64,000 nt of DNA from Sclerodactyla briareus (taxonomy: Eukaryota; Echinodermata; Holothuroidea; Dendrochirotida; Sclerodactylidae), in contig JAODTK010001321.1 of assembly GCA_026419785.1 (NCBI GenBank), positions 1 to 64,000 on the forward strand, in the 5' to 3' direction. The translations under genes and the position numbers were made by a program. Numbering within the stretch: the stretch's first letter is position 1; each line of letters starts with the position of its first letter. This document shows, in pieces, positions 11,972 to 22,746 of this stretch. The notes beneath the pieces were generated by a model. That model made no database searches, was not told the DNA's origin, and saw only the letters and a list, made by a program, of their open reading frames with translations.

Positions 11972-12301
11972 CTTTACCTTGGTCACTGCCTCATTTTTGG
12001 CATGCCTTTGCTTCTCTGTAGTTCATCCTCAATGACATCCATCGCTCAACTGTTCCAACGGGACTGTTTTGTTTTCTCTAGTTGCCGACTGGTCGTTTTC
12101 AGCTCCTCCTCCGTCTTCTGATGGTTCTCTCCTGATCCAGAAGGTACGGGTTTGGTGGTTTTTCCAGCTCCCCTCGGTCTCTGATGTTTTCTCCCTTGTT
12201 TCTCAGCACCTGCACGGGTGGTGGTTTCCCAGATTGCTTTGATTTCAGCAACAGTAGTCTCCAACAACTTCTGTTCTCTCTTCCTTCAATGCGTTGATTG
12301 C
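11972..12301 (-). CDS. Exon B, copy 1 (coiled-coil-like, frameshifted)
   Basis: The minus strand begins after TTTCTAATCAG (AG at 12302-12303) with AINALKEERTE and continues through AEIKAIWETTTRAGAEKQ, KTEEELKTTSRQLEKTKQS and, in other frames, MDVIEDELQRSK, up to a GTATGT (or GTAAAG) donor near 11971-11977. The high Lys/Glu/Gln/Leu content with heptad-like spacing indicates a coiled coil. At least two frame changes are needed to join the open pieces. A homologous exon with the same 3' splice site lies at 17387-17726. The family is not identified; myosin-tail-like or golgin-like rods are among the options. Confidence 0.35.
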
Positions 12302-12354
12302 CTGATTAGAAAGAATATTGAGTGTGAATAAAATGGTCACTAACTGTATTCATT

Positions 12355-12425
12355 AAGATAGACAGACCGACAGACAGACAGACAGACTAAGACAGACAGA
12401 CAGACTAGACATAAGACAGACATAC
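12355..12425. repeat. (GACA)n microsatellite
   Basis: Interrupted GACAGACA run in the intron-like sequence upstream of exon B copy 1; absent at the matching place in copy 2. Confidence 0.8.
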
Positions 12426-13089
12426 AACACAGATGAATGAGAACCATAATCAGCGGGAAGTATATGTAATTGTATATCTTTATAAATCCGGATACTGACT
12501 GACTTTTGATCAGCCTCTTTGCTCCCTGAATGTAAGCAGGCCTTTTTTTTTTTATCAAGGAAAGAACTGGAAGTACTGAAAATGAGCAAATGTTAGTCAT
12601 CATTGTACTGTCACTTTCTTGAGTGCACGCTCCTGGTACAGAAAGTGGAAATATGGAAGGCCTGTACCAATAATATTCTCGTAATTTCTAATTAACTGAT
12701 TGCAATTCGGAGGTCACTCTGACGTACCCCGACCAAATCAGACTGAAATGATAGAAGTTAAAATACCTTCCGATAATGCCGATAAAAAAGTTTGTCAAAA
12801 CATTGCAACTGACCCCCATAGGATTCAAGAATACTTAGAACGAATATCGCTGATGACCTTTTTCCAGTATTTAATTCAATATTGATATTCCCATGATAAT
12901 TGTCTATTAATGTTACCCAACCACTTGAAAGTGTTCACCTGCTCTTCCACCATCCCCTAGATAACTGAAGAGGACCCATTTTGTTTTTAATTACGTCCTG
13001 AAGTCCACATTATCCCATTGTTTTACTTTACTTTCAGTTATTTCTTAAGCTATGCTTTTAAAACCAGGAAGCCAAAAACCTTACCGGAT

Positions 13090-14200
13090 CCTTGATGACT
13101 TAATTTCGGATGACCCAAAAATTTATAGGTCTATATTTACTCAATATGGGGTACCCACAACCATGTATGAGCTTGATCCAATCGAAAAAATGAGTTGAGG
13201 TCTTGGGTGTCCCACAATCCGAGCTTGGCCAAAAAATTCCTCTTTTCGAATGACAATTTCCTCCAAATCTCAACCGTGATAATAGTTTTTGTACTCCCAT
13301 GCTAAAGCTGCATACCATATGCTCGCCCGCATCAGCTAAGACTTTGACCTTTAAGGACCTGTGACCTAACCCAAAACAATAGTTTCATGCACTCATTCGT
13401 GTTACCCACATACTAGGTTATGATCTCGCCAGTGTGGTCAAGTACAGATCACAAGCTCAATATCATTTTTTTTCCGTGCAATTTCCTTTCCCATTTTTAA
13501 GCGATAAATGGACCTAACATCTACCTACCCAAACCAAGAAAACCAACGTCATAGTGATCTCTGATTGAACCGGGCCTGATCAAGCTGATCAATGGTTTAC
13601 TTAGCATGTTCACAATATTTACATATGCCGACTTGAGAACTGGGCCTCGGAAAACAATAGGGTTCACGTACTCATGATGGGGAACGCCCCCTGGGGTCGG
13701 GTTACAGTTTATCGTGCCACAATCCAAACTTGGCCAGAATAGCAATTTCCACAATTTTTCAATTTTGTTTATAACCAACGAGCCAAGAGGCGAGTGATGA
13801 CTTACCTCCTTTCTTACAACCTATATCCAGACACAAGGACAATCGGGAAATTGTACCAGCTATTTATGGGCAACATTGGTATGTTCTGACAACTTTCCTA
13901 TTTTCCACAAAAAAATGCTATTTTGATAAGCAAATAGGGTTCCTGTCTCTCCACCAGAAAGTTATACAACTACAACTATCCGACTAAAACTTTCTGAACT
14001 TTATGCATATTAGAACAAGGAATCTTTCAACTTTGACTAGTTGACCAGCTCACCCGAACCACCCAAACAAATAGGGTTTATGTACTCTAAAGGGGAATAT
14101 ACAGATGAGTATTAGCTTCATCCAATCAAAATGGGATAGAGTTATCGTGTTTACAAGCTAAACATGGCGAACAATATGAATTTTCACAAAAGATTTTCCA
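13090..14200 (+). repeat. Array of the 'TCATGTACTCA..ATGGGG' dispersed family
   Basis: About four to five degenerate units of 250-280 bp with 'AATAGGGTT(C/T)ATGTACTCATxATGGGGAA', 'TATGAGCTTGATCCAATC', 'CACAA..CCAAACTTGGCCA' and 'GACCTTTGACC'-type words. Homologous to 17930-19000 within the second 4.7-kb copy and to 4.0-4.6 kb. Confidence 0.55.
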
Positions 14201-14271
14201 CTAATGTCTTTGAGACTGGCTACCATCGGTGCTGAAAACCTGGTACGCGCCTGCAGCTCTCAGTCCCTCAC

Positions 14272-14345
14272 CCTTCGTCCCCTGAGTGAGACATCTCTGC
14301 TTGTCTGAGGCCTGGCTGCCGGTCGCAGTTTGGGTTCTTCTTTAC
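14272..14345 (-). CDS. Exon C, copy 1 (short, candidate)
   Basis: Minus-strand 74-bp segment after CATTTTTCAG (AG at 14346-14347), ending at a GTGAGG donor. It reads KNPNCDRQPGLRQAEMSHSG in one frame. Copy 2 (about 19076-19151) reads KNPQKTARPQIRNAEMSPHQ in a comparable frame, so KNP and AEMS are kept at the same spacing. The function is unknown. Confidence 0.25.
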
Positions 14346-14557
14346 CTGAAAAATGCTCGCACCCCCAATACACTTTTCAAAATTGTGGGAGAACGTCTAT
14401 AAAGGGCGATCCCTACTGCACAGAAAGTTGGTTGTTTTGGTCAGACTTGTGATCTGTAACGTTCAATAAAACATTGAACCAAAAATATCGCTCTTATGGC
14501 ACTTCAATTTTTGTACTTTGTATCAGGAACCAATACAATACATGTTTTGGTACTTAC

Positions 14558-14729
14558 AGGATGGAACAAAGAATATGATAACCTTTTCTTTCTCCTCCAA
14601 GATTGGCTTTTGTTCGTGGAAGGCCCCTTTCAGAGCCTTGGACTCTTTACTGTCCTCCAGCTCCGACTGTGCAGGTCCTTCGATCGTCTCTCGTCATGTC
14701 TCCCTGGTCAGATCTAACTCCTGCGATAA
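14558..14729 (-). CDS. Exon A, copy 2 (coiled-coil-like)
   Basis: 172-bp minus-strand segment with AG at 14730-14731 and a strong GTAAGTA donor from 14557. It reads LSQELDLTRET and, after one frame change, SELEDSKESKALKGAFHEQK and ILEEKEK. Charged residues and regularly spaced Leu suggest a coiled-coil rod. This is the clearer of the two A copies, and the exact length match with copy 1 supports a real exon boundary. It is linked to exons B and C by order only. Confidence 0.35.
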
Positions 14730-14859
14730 CTTGTGGAACGTAACGATAATCACCGATTGAAACATCACATAATTTTAAATAGCCTCTATTTATGAATGCA
14801 TGATTGTCTTCTCTGTCACTCTCTTTCCCTCGCCTATGATGGATAGGTCACCCATCGCT

Positions 14860-14918
14860 TTGTCAAAAATGTTATCCCCCGTCAAATGCTACTTCCTTGA
14901 CTACCGTAGGAGAATTAC
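14860..14918 (-). CDS. Exon A', copy 2 (degenerate)
   Basis: Counterpart of 10180-10247; reads VVKEVAFDGG and then stops in all short continuations. The splice site is weakened (CTACGGTAG instead of CCTACAG), so this copy looks more decayed. Confidence 0.2.
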
Positions 14919-15849
14919 TAATACAGATAGAATATACTAATTGTTGAGTTAGTTCCATTTATAAATGCATATCAACCACTTAGACAGCGACTGGCGGGTG
15001 AACCGCTAAACATATATCCTATCCCCACTTTCACAACAATGGAAGGCTGTTTGGTTATAGGGATTTATATATCACAAGGGAGACATCCATATGATCAAAA
15101 TAAGGGGCAGATTTATTACCAATCAACTTCCACGTTTCTAAATGCACGAATGCAGCAAGTTTTGTAGTTGAGAAATCTGCGAACTTGGACCTCTGGTGAC
15201 ATTGAAATCATCATCACGTTTGTTCCGGAATCATTTTAAGTCTCATCTCACCAATTTCGTTTCAAATCCGACTAACTCTATTTCCGTCATTCAACCTGCA
15301 GAAATGAGGCCAGCAAATGGCATGGCAGCGAGGCCCCACTTTCGACCAATCCGAGATTCACCTAGGGCAAACATGTGTTGCCAAGTTTCAGATCATCGGA
15401 TGACGCATGAAAGAATGATTGCACAGCCAAAAATTCTTCAGAGGCTGCCAGGATTGTGAAGGAGACCCATAATATCCCGCAGTGTGGATAATAAAATGAG
15501 TTTATGTTCTTTCCTCCTGGCGATCTCCAACTCCGACTATGAAGTTCACACCTTGAGTTATCTTCAGGGGTGACACATGAAAGACAGATCTCTTTCTCTT
15601 CTAACCTATAGAAAGGTGAATTATCAGAGAGTATATCACCCACCTACACACAATGCTCAAGTAATAAATATTTCCTAGCTCGATCTAGCGGTAAGGCGGA
15701 GAGAGTGCCAATGGCAACAGCCCCATTCGCCAATTTTCATTCTTTTGAGGCCAGCCATACTGGTAAGGAGAAAGTCTCCTCCCCGAAGAGTAAAACGAAG
15801 GATGGGTGTATGGAGTGGTAATTAGAGAGTGAAGGAATTCACAAGAACC

Positions 15850-16340
15850 ACACTACAGACACCAAACATGCTTGGGAGAACGATGGCCTTTCCTGGGTAG
15901 GACATGGATAGTCATTCGCGTCCTCGGGTTTTGTATGAACCACTTGAGAGTTCGGACCTGGCACCAGTTCTTTACCTCTGGAACCAAACGGGCGCCAATG
16001 AGCTTAGCAGCGCTACTCAGATGTGCGAATGTGACGGTCTGGTCCTTCACTAGGATATCCGGCTGCGCCACACACCCCACTGATTCACCCGAAGAAGCTG
16101 GGCTCTATCGACATGTCTGGATGGAAGCACAATGAGGCCCCCCACAAAGAGAAAAAGATATGGCGTGAGCACAACTAGTCGGGCATCCAAAAGGTTTGGT
16201 GGGTTCTTTTTTTATTTTTGTTCGGAAAAGGGCCTGATGCGCGTCAGAACAGTGAATCATCGACCCGAACGGTTTGCCAAACACTGGCGGAGACGTTGAG
16301 GCGTCTGGGACGAGGTGCTGGACCAAGGAGAAGATTGTTT
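15850..16340 (-). pseudogene. Conserved minus-strand open patches in the 4.7-kb unit, unknown product
   Basis: Minus-strand frames covering 15853-16080 and 16105-16362 align with 10790-10985 and 11029-11214 in copy 1. One kept pattern is 'P-x-S-C-x-x-A' followed by 'F-x-x-x-G-G' (GCPTSCAHAISFSLCGG versus MPASCVRAKTLFTFFGG). Frames shift between copies. I recognise no family. The patches may be exons of the same gene as A-C or a shared non-coding segment that is open by chance. Confidence 0.2.
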
Positions 16341-16596
16341 GTAATGGTATCCAATGCTCCACCCCCCTTGTCCGCTGTATTAAGAAGTAATGCTACTTGA
16401 TCTACTAAGGTTGCCCCTGAATTGCCGCGCAACCGATCATCTCCGCACACCACCTAGTGAGAAAGCTTGAAAGCTCATGGCTGATGCCATCCCTGGGGGC
16501 AATATTGCAGCTTGTGTGGTACCACCCAGAACGGAAATCGGGGGGTGGGGGGGGGAAGCTGCGATTCAGACAGGCTGACCAACACAGAATTTCACT

Positions 16597-16712
16597 GTAT
16601 TATATATATCTCTATATATATATATATATAATATGATTATATATATTATTACTATATATATATTAGATTATATATATATTATATATTATATATAATATAT
16701 CTATATATATAT
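16597..16712. repeat. (TA)n microsatellite, about 115 bp
   Basis: A nearly pure TATATA run with a few interruptions, present only in copy 2 of the 4.7-kb unit. Confidence 0.85.
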
Positions 16713-17386
16713 ATTTTTGTTTTCAACGAAAATTTTGTCACATTCTTTTATCCAATCTCTCAAAGTTAATGGGTGTTTCCGAGGACAAATCTTCCCCCGG
16801 GTCCACCAACCTGTCTCGCCCACCTACAAACCAGGCTTTCACGATTTTGGCCGCACTCAGCAAAGAGGGCGGGTGCGGGCCCTGTGAATCAGAGCCCCCG
16901 TCCCTCATAAGCAGCATGTCCCTGCTCTACTGGTGAGCCTGCAAGGAGAGGGTGTTTTATTCCATAAGGCCACACAACTCCCCCGACCCACACCCCTCAG
17001 CACACCACGTGGGGGCCATTGGCAGTAGACCTGCAATACCTCTGACCTTATGGCCTGAAAAAACCAAAAACCTTATCGATCGTAACCCACGGAATGCCTT
17101 GATGGTGGTTCATTGACCAAAAAAACACTGGAACTGGTCTGTGCCCCTCCAGTGGGTTACAGGTTGCCTCCAGCACTTACTCATGAAAGTGAGCTTTACA
17201 TAGGCTACCCGTTTAAGCTAAGATAATTTCTAAATAATGAGAACATCAATTGTTTACATATTTCCCTCCTGAAAAAAAGTACCCCACACCCAAAAGGCAC
17301 TATGAATTACCAAACAGTTCATTCTTCTGCTCACATGATTCTAACAAATCACTAGTTTTTCACCTCCAACAGTGGATGCTAACTAC

Positions 17387-17726
17387 CTGGTCCCGGCGTA
17401 ATCTTTTTCAATCCTTGCTTCTCTTGGGAGGTGGGGGGGTGGTGGGGTCTCTTCCACTGACTCCCAGTCTTTTTCCACACTGTTCCAGCAGACCTTTTGT
17501 TTCCTCTAGTCGCCTTAGTGGTGTTTTTCAGCTCCTCTCCGTCTTCTGATGGTTCTCTCTTGATTCCAGAGTATTGCTCGTGGTTTTCAGCTCCTTTTTG
17601 GTCTTCTGATGTTCCTCCTTCCCTTGATTCCAGGCAAGGATTGTTGTGGTTTTCGCAGCTTCTCTTCGAGTTCAGGCAACAGTTGTCCCTCCACAACTTC
17701 TCTCTCTCCTCCAATGAGTTTATTGC
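17387..17726 (-). CDS. Exon B, copy 2 (coiled-coil-like, frameshifted)
   Basis: Starts after CTTTTTCATTCAG (AG at 17727-17728) with AINSLEEREKLW, homologous to AINALKEE in copy 1, and runs to a GTAGTTAG donor at the position matching copy 1. Other frames contribute EDGEELKNTTKATRGN and REKLWRDNCCL. In the plus direction this is the Ser/Phe-rich shadow of the same sequence. An internal 60-70 bp motif ('TTTTCAGCTCC..CTTCTGATG') is repeated three times, suggesting short heptad-block duplications inside the exon. Confidence 0.35.
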
Positions 17727-19060
17727 CTGAATGAAAAAGAAATATAGAAGTGTACTAAAATGTCACATACAGTATTGATTATGATAGAAGCGCACTGTGC
17801 GAATGAAAAATGTTGTCATTTGCGTTTTTTAAAGCAGTTACTTCCTGAAGCTTGCACTTGTAATAACCAGACTCCAAAGGCCTTCGTGGATCCGTGATTT
17901 TCAGATGACTTCCGTCCTGCACCCAAAAATAATAGGGACCATGTAGTCAATATGGGGTACCACATCCCGTGTATGATCTTGATCCATAAAAAAAGGCTAG
18001 GTATTGTGTTTCACACGCCAAGCTTGGCCGAAAATTTCCCCCTTCCTCCTTGAGACTTGACTCAATCCACACCAGGAAAAATATGGTTCTTATACTCTGC
18101 ATAAGGTAGCTGCATCCATATGCTAAGCCCATCATGCCAAGACTTGACTCCAATGACCTTCGACCTGACCCCCAAATCAATGAAGTTCATGCACTCGATT
18201 GTGGGTTACCCACATCTAAGTGTAATCTTCCGGTTGGTCAAGTGATCATCTCACAAGCCAAAATACATTTGTTTTCTCGCAATGTCCATTTTTTTAATGA
18301 GAATGAACCTCACTCCTACACTAAACCAGACCAGAAACCAAACATGCGTAGTAAACTTGGCTGAACCTGACCTGATCAAGTTGTAAACTTAACATGTTTA
18401 CAGATTTAACAATACCTAACCCTTCGAACTGCCACCAAAACCATAGGGTACATTTTGTACTCATTATATGTAACCCACAATAGGTCTACCACTACCATCC
18501 AGCAGGTGTGGTCAATTATCGTGTCACAAGACCAAATTGGCCAGAACATATTTATTGACTTTTCATAATTTTCCAATCTTGTTTATCAACCAGAAAGTCA
18601 AAGGCTGATTGATAACTGACTCATTTCTTACAACCTATGGCCAGATACAAGGACAAATGGAAATTGTACCATCTATTTATGGCAACATATGTATTTCGGA
18701 CGATTTTCCCATCTTCCACGAAAAATAACGAACTATCTTGTGATCAAGTCCCAATGGGTTCCTGTATCTTCCATAAGAAAGCACACGAGCACCAAATTTT
18801 CAACTTAATCAGACAAACATTCTGACTTTTCATATTAACCAGGATCTTCCAACTTGACCATGATGACCACTCACACCGACCCCACACAAATAGGGTTCAT
18901 GTTCCCATCAATGGGAACATACATATTGGATTATTGAGTTATTGTGTTCATACGTTGAACCGTGGCCGAAACTATTTGCATTTTTCCACAAAATATCTCT
19001 ACTAATGTTTGAGATGCTACCAATGGGCTAAATCGGGTACCTTGCCTGCTAGCTCTCGGA

Positions 19061-19074
19061 CCCCCCCCCCCCCC
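19061..19074. repeat. Poly-C run
   Basis: Fourteen consecutive C residues next to exon C copy 2; one of many long G/C homopolymers in the window. Confidence 0.9.
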
Positions 19075-19075
19075 A

Positions 19076-19151
19076 CCCTTAGTCCCTTGATGTGGGGACA
19101 TCTCCGCGTTTCTGATCTGCGGCCTTGCAGTTTTTTGTGGATTCTTTACAT
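19076..19151 (-). CDS. Exon C, copy 2 (short, candidate)
   Basis: Homologous to 14272-14345. It keeps the KNP...AEMS words, but its 3' splice AG has become ATG-like (CTCATG) and the donor runs into the poly-C tract. Likely decayed, or affected by sequencing error. Confidence 0.2.
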
Positions 19152-19205
19152 GAGAAATGATTGCATGCAAACACCACATACAAACTTTCAAATTTGTGGG
19201 AGAAG

Positions 19206-19429
19206 GCTTAGGCCCGGGACCACTAATGTCCGAAAACTACGGTTGGGGGTTGAGCAAGGGCATGTCCTGTGAGATTCTGCCTCCAAAAATCCTTACTATG
19301 TATACATGAATGAAAGGTGAATATACGGCCACCCCTGTTTTCGAGAACATACTCATACTAGAGCACCAATGGTGCTGTAATTCACACCGCACAAATGTAC
19401 TAAAACGAATGTACAATTAAGTGATAAAT
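19206..19429. other. Spacer, nothing recognised
   Basis: Short sequence between the duplicated exon block and the repeat cluster. Confidence 0.4.
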
Positions 19430-19762
19430 GTTCCAGATCATGATGCCAAGAAGGCCGTTTCAAACAATGGCCATTGTGCCCCTTGTAATTCCTTTTGATC
19501 TTGCCCAAAAATGCTCAGCAGCCAATAAACTTCCTCTTGGTGACCCCAGGGCCCACACTGGCCGTGGTCCTAAATCCCTGGGGCACCTTGAGACTGGCAT
19601 TAGACCATCATTATGACCGAACATGAGCCAATGGTGGCAACAAAATTTGTAGAGAATACAAGATTTTGCGGTATTTCATCTGATGAGCCCCAACTGGCCC
19701 CGGGCCAAATTCCTGAATACCTCTAAGGGCCTTTTCGACACAAGCCATTCATTAACATATAA
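19430..19762 (+). repeat. Repeat family X, copy at locus 1
   Basis: Contains 'GGCCCxxACTGGxCCxTGG', 'ATTCCTGAA(C/T)ACC' and 'ATTTGTAGxxxATACAAGATTTTGCG'. The same words are tandemly repeated at 37.72-38.79 kb. Confidence 0.55.
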
Positions 19763-19764
19763 AA

Positions 19765-20906
19765 CAAGGCGAATCGCCCCCAGTGTCCTCGCCTGTTGCG
19801 CGATCAGTGGGTTTCCTTCTATCACTCACCATGCAAACAAATTACAGAGCTTTCTGTGTTATTTAAGTTTGGTACTACATTCACCAGAACACCTACTACT
19901 CAGTGACCATTTCAAATTCTAAGGACGATTATGCCATGTCTAGAAGAGGGGTAGAAGTTTTGGGAAATGTGACCACGATTGCCTAAATTATTAAATTAAC
20001 CAATACTCAACTTCCATTGACCCATTTTCTCAACTTCACATATCTCAGGACCAATGGTGGGACCACACTTAATACTTTTCATGGAAATCCACAACTCATA
20101 ACATTTGCATGATTGAACATTTATGCACACTGGGTAACCCCCAGTGACTCGAGTTAAGTTAACATTTGGGGGACTAAAGGTAGACCATAACCAACAAGTG
20201 CTTCATGAAATCGAAACAACTCTGAAATATCGGGAATAAACCATGCAAAATAAGACACCTGATGACCTCCAGTGTCCTCCAGTCTAAGTTAAAAATGTTG
20301 TGAAGGTAAGCCTGATCTACCAAGATTCATGAAAATCCCGCCCTCAAACTTTAAAATTACGCATAATGATGCACAATCAGAACAGGTTGAATTACTTCCT
20401 GACCCTGAAACCCTGATATATTTTTTTTGGACTCTAGGTAAAAACCATCATACCACCACGGTTCAATGAATCCAAGCAACTTCAAGACATTTGCATAATT
20501 ATGCAATTAGATACATTGAATAGAACCTCAATGACCCCGGATCTTTGGTTAAAAGTCTGCGACTGAAGGTAGACCATATTCACTAAGTTTTCTTGGAAAT
20601 TTAAACAAACCCTTTAAATTTTCGCATAAACTATGCAAAATTAGACGACTTAATCAGCATATTTTACGCTGGAAATCAATCAGTTCATCCCCTTATATTC
20701 CGCATATTTGTGCCCAACCAAGTCACCGTAGCACTTACGGCAGTAAACAATAAATTACATAAAATGGCTAATTACCACCACTAATTCAGTGAACTGTTTA
20801 TACTACATCCAACATTTCACAACATCAAAATTTGTTTAAAACCATTTCGGAGAATCCTGCTACTGAGAACGTGCGTCACACATACACACACACACGCACA
20901 CACACT
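19765..20906 (+). repeat. Repeat family Y, copy 1 (element of about 1.1 kb)
   Basis: Starts with 'AAGGCGAATCGCCCCCAGTGTC' and ends in a CA-rich tail ('ACACACACGCACACAC', 20880-20906). The middle holds three or four units of about 140 bp with 'TGACCTCCAGTGxCCTC', 'GTAGACCATA', 'TTCATGGAAATC' and 'GCATAATTATGCAAATTAGA'. A collinear copy lies at 33460-34455 with the same beginning and end, so both look like full-length insertions of one element. No coding capacity is seen. Confidence 0.65.
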
Positions 20907-21339
20907 TGGTAGGCGTTTAGAACGACCACCTCCCCTCCCGTCAGAATTGTAACATTAACCGCTTTGCAGGGAACATTTCGAAGATAAAAGGCTTTGTGAT
21001 CCTTGTCTATATATCCACGACTGATCGTCTTATGAAGATAGGAGGATGGATAGGTTAATCTTAAACTTGAGCGAGGGACTTGCAATATTATGAAAGAAAA
21101 TGTAGCTTTAATATAGGCATTTTCGCTATAAAGAAGTTGAATATTCTATTTTTGGGGGCAATGGGCCTTGTCCGGGTTGTAAATTTTAAGCGTACCCACT
21201 CGGGCTCCCCCACGAAATGAGAAAAAATCCCCGACGGGGGGGGGGGAGGCTTCCTCAATGCCCCCTGCTTCCCCCCGCGGGCGCCACCCTTGGTGGGAAT
21301 TGATCTCACAAGTCAAAGAGGCACAGCACAATACAATCG
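20907..21339. other. Mostly unassigned; contains a GC-rich element edge
   Basis: Around 21140-21300 a G-run (21236-21247) is followed by 'CCCCCGCGGGCGCCACCCTTGG', similar to the GC-rich edges of the W family. The rest is unremarkable. Confidence 0.35.
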
Positions 21340-22530
21340 ATGATCACCGTAAACGAGTTTTGGTCAACATCATCAAGCCTGAAGAATGCCACAAAGGCTT
21401 CAGTCACAATGTCCTGAATGTTCCCTCATGAACCTTCGCCCTCGACCTTCACATGGTCAATATGGTCCCAAGTGTATGACCGTGTGTCAAATTAAACAGA
21501 CATGACTGCTTGTGGGCCTATAAGAATGTTTTCACCTCATCTTACTGTCTGTAACTCTAATAGCTGTATGACATTGCAGTCATCAAATTCTGGTACAAGC
21601 TGATGGCAGCACCACTCAAGAAACATTATGTTAGTTTTGATCACATCCATCAAAGGCTAGACAATTGGGGGTCTAAAGCAATTTCCACAACATGGCAATT
21701 GTGCCCCTTTAATGCCCTTTGACCTTTGGCACTTTACATGACAAAGATGTCCCAAGTGTCAATGAACATTGTATCCAATTTTAGTCAACATCCATATAAT
21801 ATTACTATAAACATCTTTTCACCATATTTCTGTTTTCTCTCTCTGCACGGCATGACATTGCATAAAAATCTGTGTACATGTGTAGTAGCCCCACCCAAGT
21901 AACTTATGACATTATTTCAGGAAAATCTAATGCCCTTTGTAGGAAAAAATACATTTTGAAATTTTGCACACAATGGGCCATTGTGTCCCTTTAATGACCG
22001 TTGACCTACCTTCTTGGGTCAAGATATCCCAATGGTCAATGAACATTGATTCCGAGTTTTGTCGACACCATCAAAGAATGACTAATTGGTAGCCAGGAAA
22101 GCAATTTCACCAAGGCCTATTGTTCCCCTTTAGTGACCTTGCCCTTGACTTTCACATGGACGTAGCCCCAAGTGTCAATGAATGTTTTATCCCAGCTCCG
22201 TCAAATATCCCTAAAAGGATGACTGCTTAGAGCTCTTCTCTTCGATTCACATTATTTTACTGTTTTCACTCTACCTTGGCACTACATGACATTGCACTAA
22301 TTTAGGTTGCATAAAAAAGTCTGTGTACAAGCTGAAAGAAGCACGCGCGCAAGGAACTTAGGACAAAAACAATTGAATTTCAGGTAAATCTAGTGCACTT
22401 TGAGAGGAGAATATATTTTCAATTTCGCACCAACGAATGGCCGATGGTCCGCCTTTATGACCTTTGACCTTGACCTTTTGAGGTCGAAGATTCCCCAGTG
22501 TTCAAAGAACATTATGTCCACTTGTCCAAC
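21340..22530 (+). repeat. Repeat family Z, tandem units at locus 1
   Basis: About four units carry 'CCCAAGTGTCAATGAACATT', 'GGTCAACATCC', 'CCTTTAATGACCTTTGACCTTGACC', 'ATGACATTGCA' and 'CTGTGTACA'. The same family occurs at 37.13-37.60 kb. At 22458-22477 three TGACCT half-sites lie head to tail. Confidence 0.6.
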
Positions 22531-22584
22531 ATCCTCAAATATTGAGCGATACACGGGCACCATAATGCAAATGTTGGACGGAAT

Positions 22585-22680
22585 GGGTGGATGGGTGGGA
22601 TCGGTATGTAGGTAGTGGGTGGGTGGGTGGGCAGGTGGGTGGGTAGGTGGGTGGGTGTGTGGGTGGATGTGGGTTGCTGA
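22585..22680. repeat. (GGGT)n microsatellite
   Basis: GGGTGGGT-type run, followed at 22681-22746 by a GATAGATC/GATTGATG patch. The minus strand is a Pro/His/Thr low-complexity frame that should not be read as protein. Confidence 0.8.
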
Positions 22681-22746
22681 GATAGATCGATAGCATGATT
22701 GATGATGGATTGATTTATGGATGGGATAGATAATAGATCGATAGAT

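Larger units (their letters stand above)
9790..14400. repeat. Tandem duplication, copy 1 of a unit of about 4.7 kb with exon block
   Basis: Collinear with 14500-19205. Shared landmarks in order: exon A, a weaker exon-like A' segment, 'CCTAGCTCxATCTAGCG', 'GCCAGCCATACTGGT', 'GGAGGGCGGGTGxGG', exon B, the dispersed 'TCAATATGGGGTACC' repeat family, and exon C followed by 'AATTGTGGGAGAA'. Minus-strand reading stays open in long patches in both copies, for example 10.75-10.97 and 15.85-16.08 kb. The copies differ by substitutions and indels, and copy 2 gained a TA microsatellite. Confidence 0.75.
14500..19205. repeat. Tandem duplication, copy 2 of a unit of about 4.7 kb with exon block
   Basis: Collinear copy of 9790-14400, ending at 'AATTTGTGGGAGAAGG' near 19205. 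It contains exons A, A', B and C in the same order and strand, plus a TA microsatellite at 16.6-16.7 kb and a 14-C run at 19061-19074 that copy 1 lacks. Confidence 0.75.

Noticed and set aside
12355-12425. CRISPR-like or regulatory array
   Set aside because: It is a simple GACA microsatellite with no spacers; CRISPR is not expected in animal DNA.
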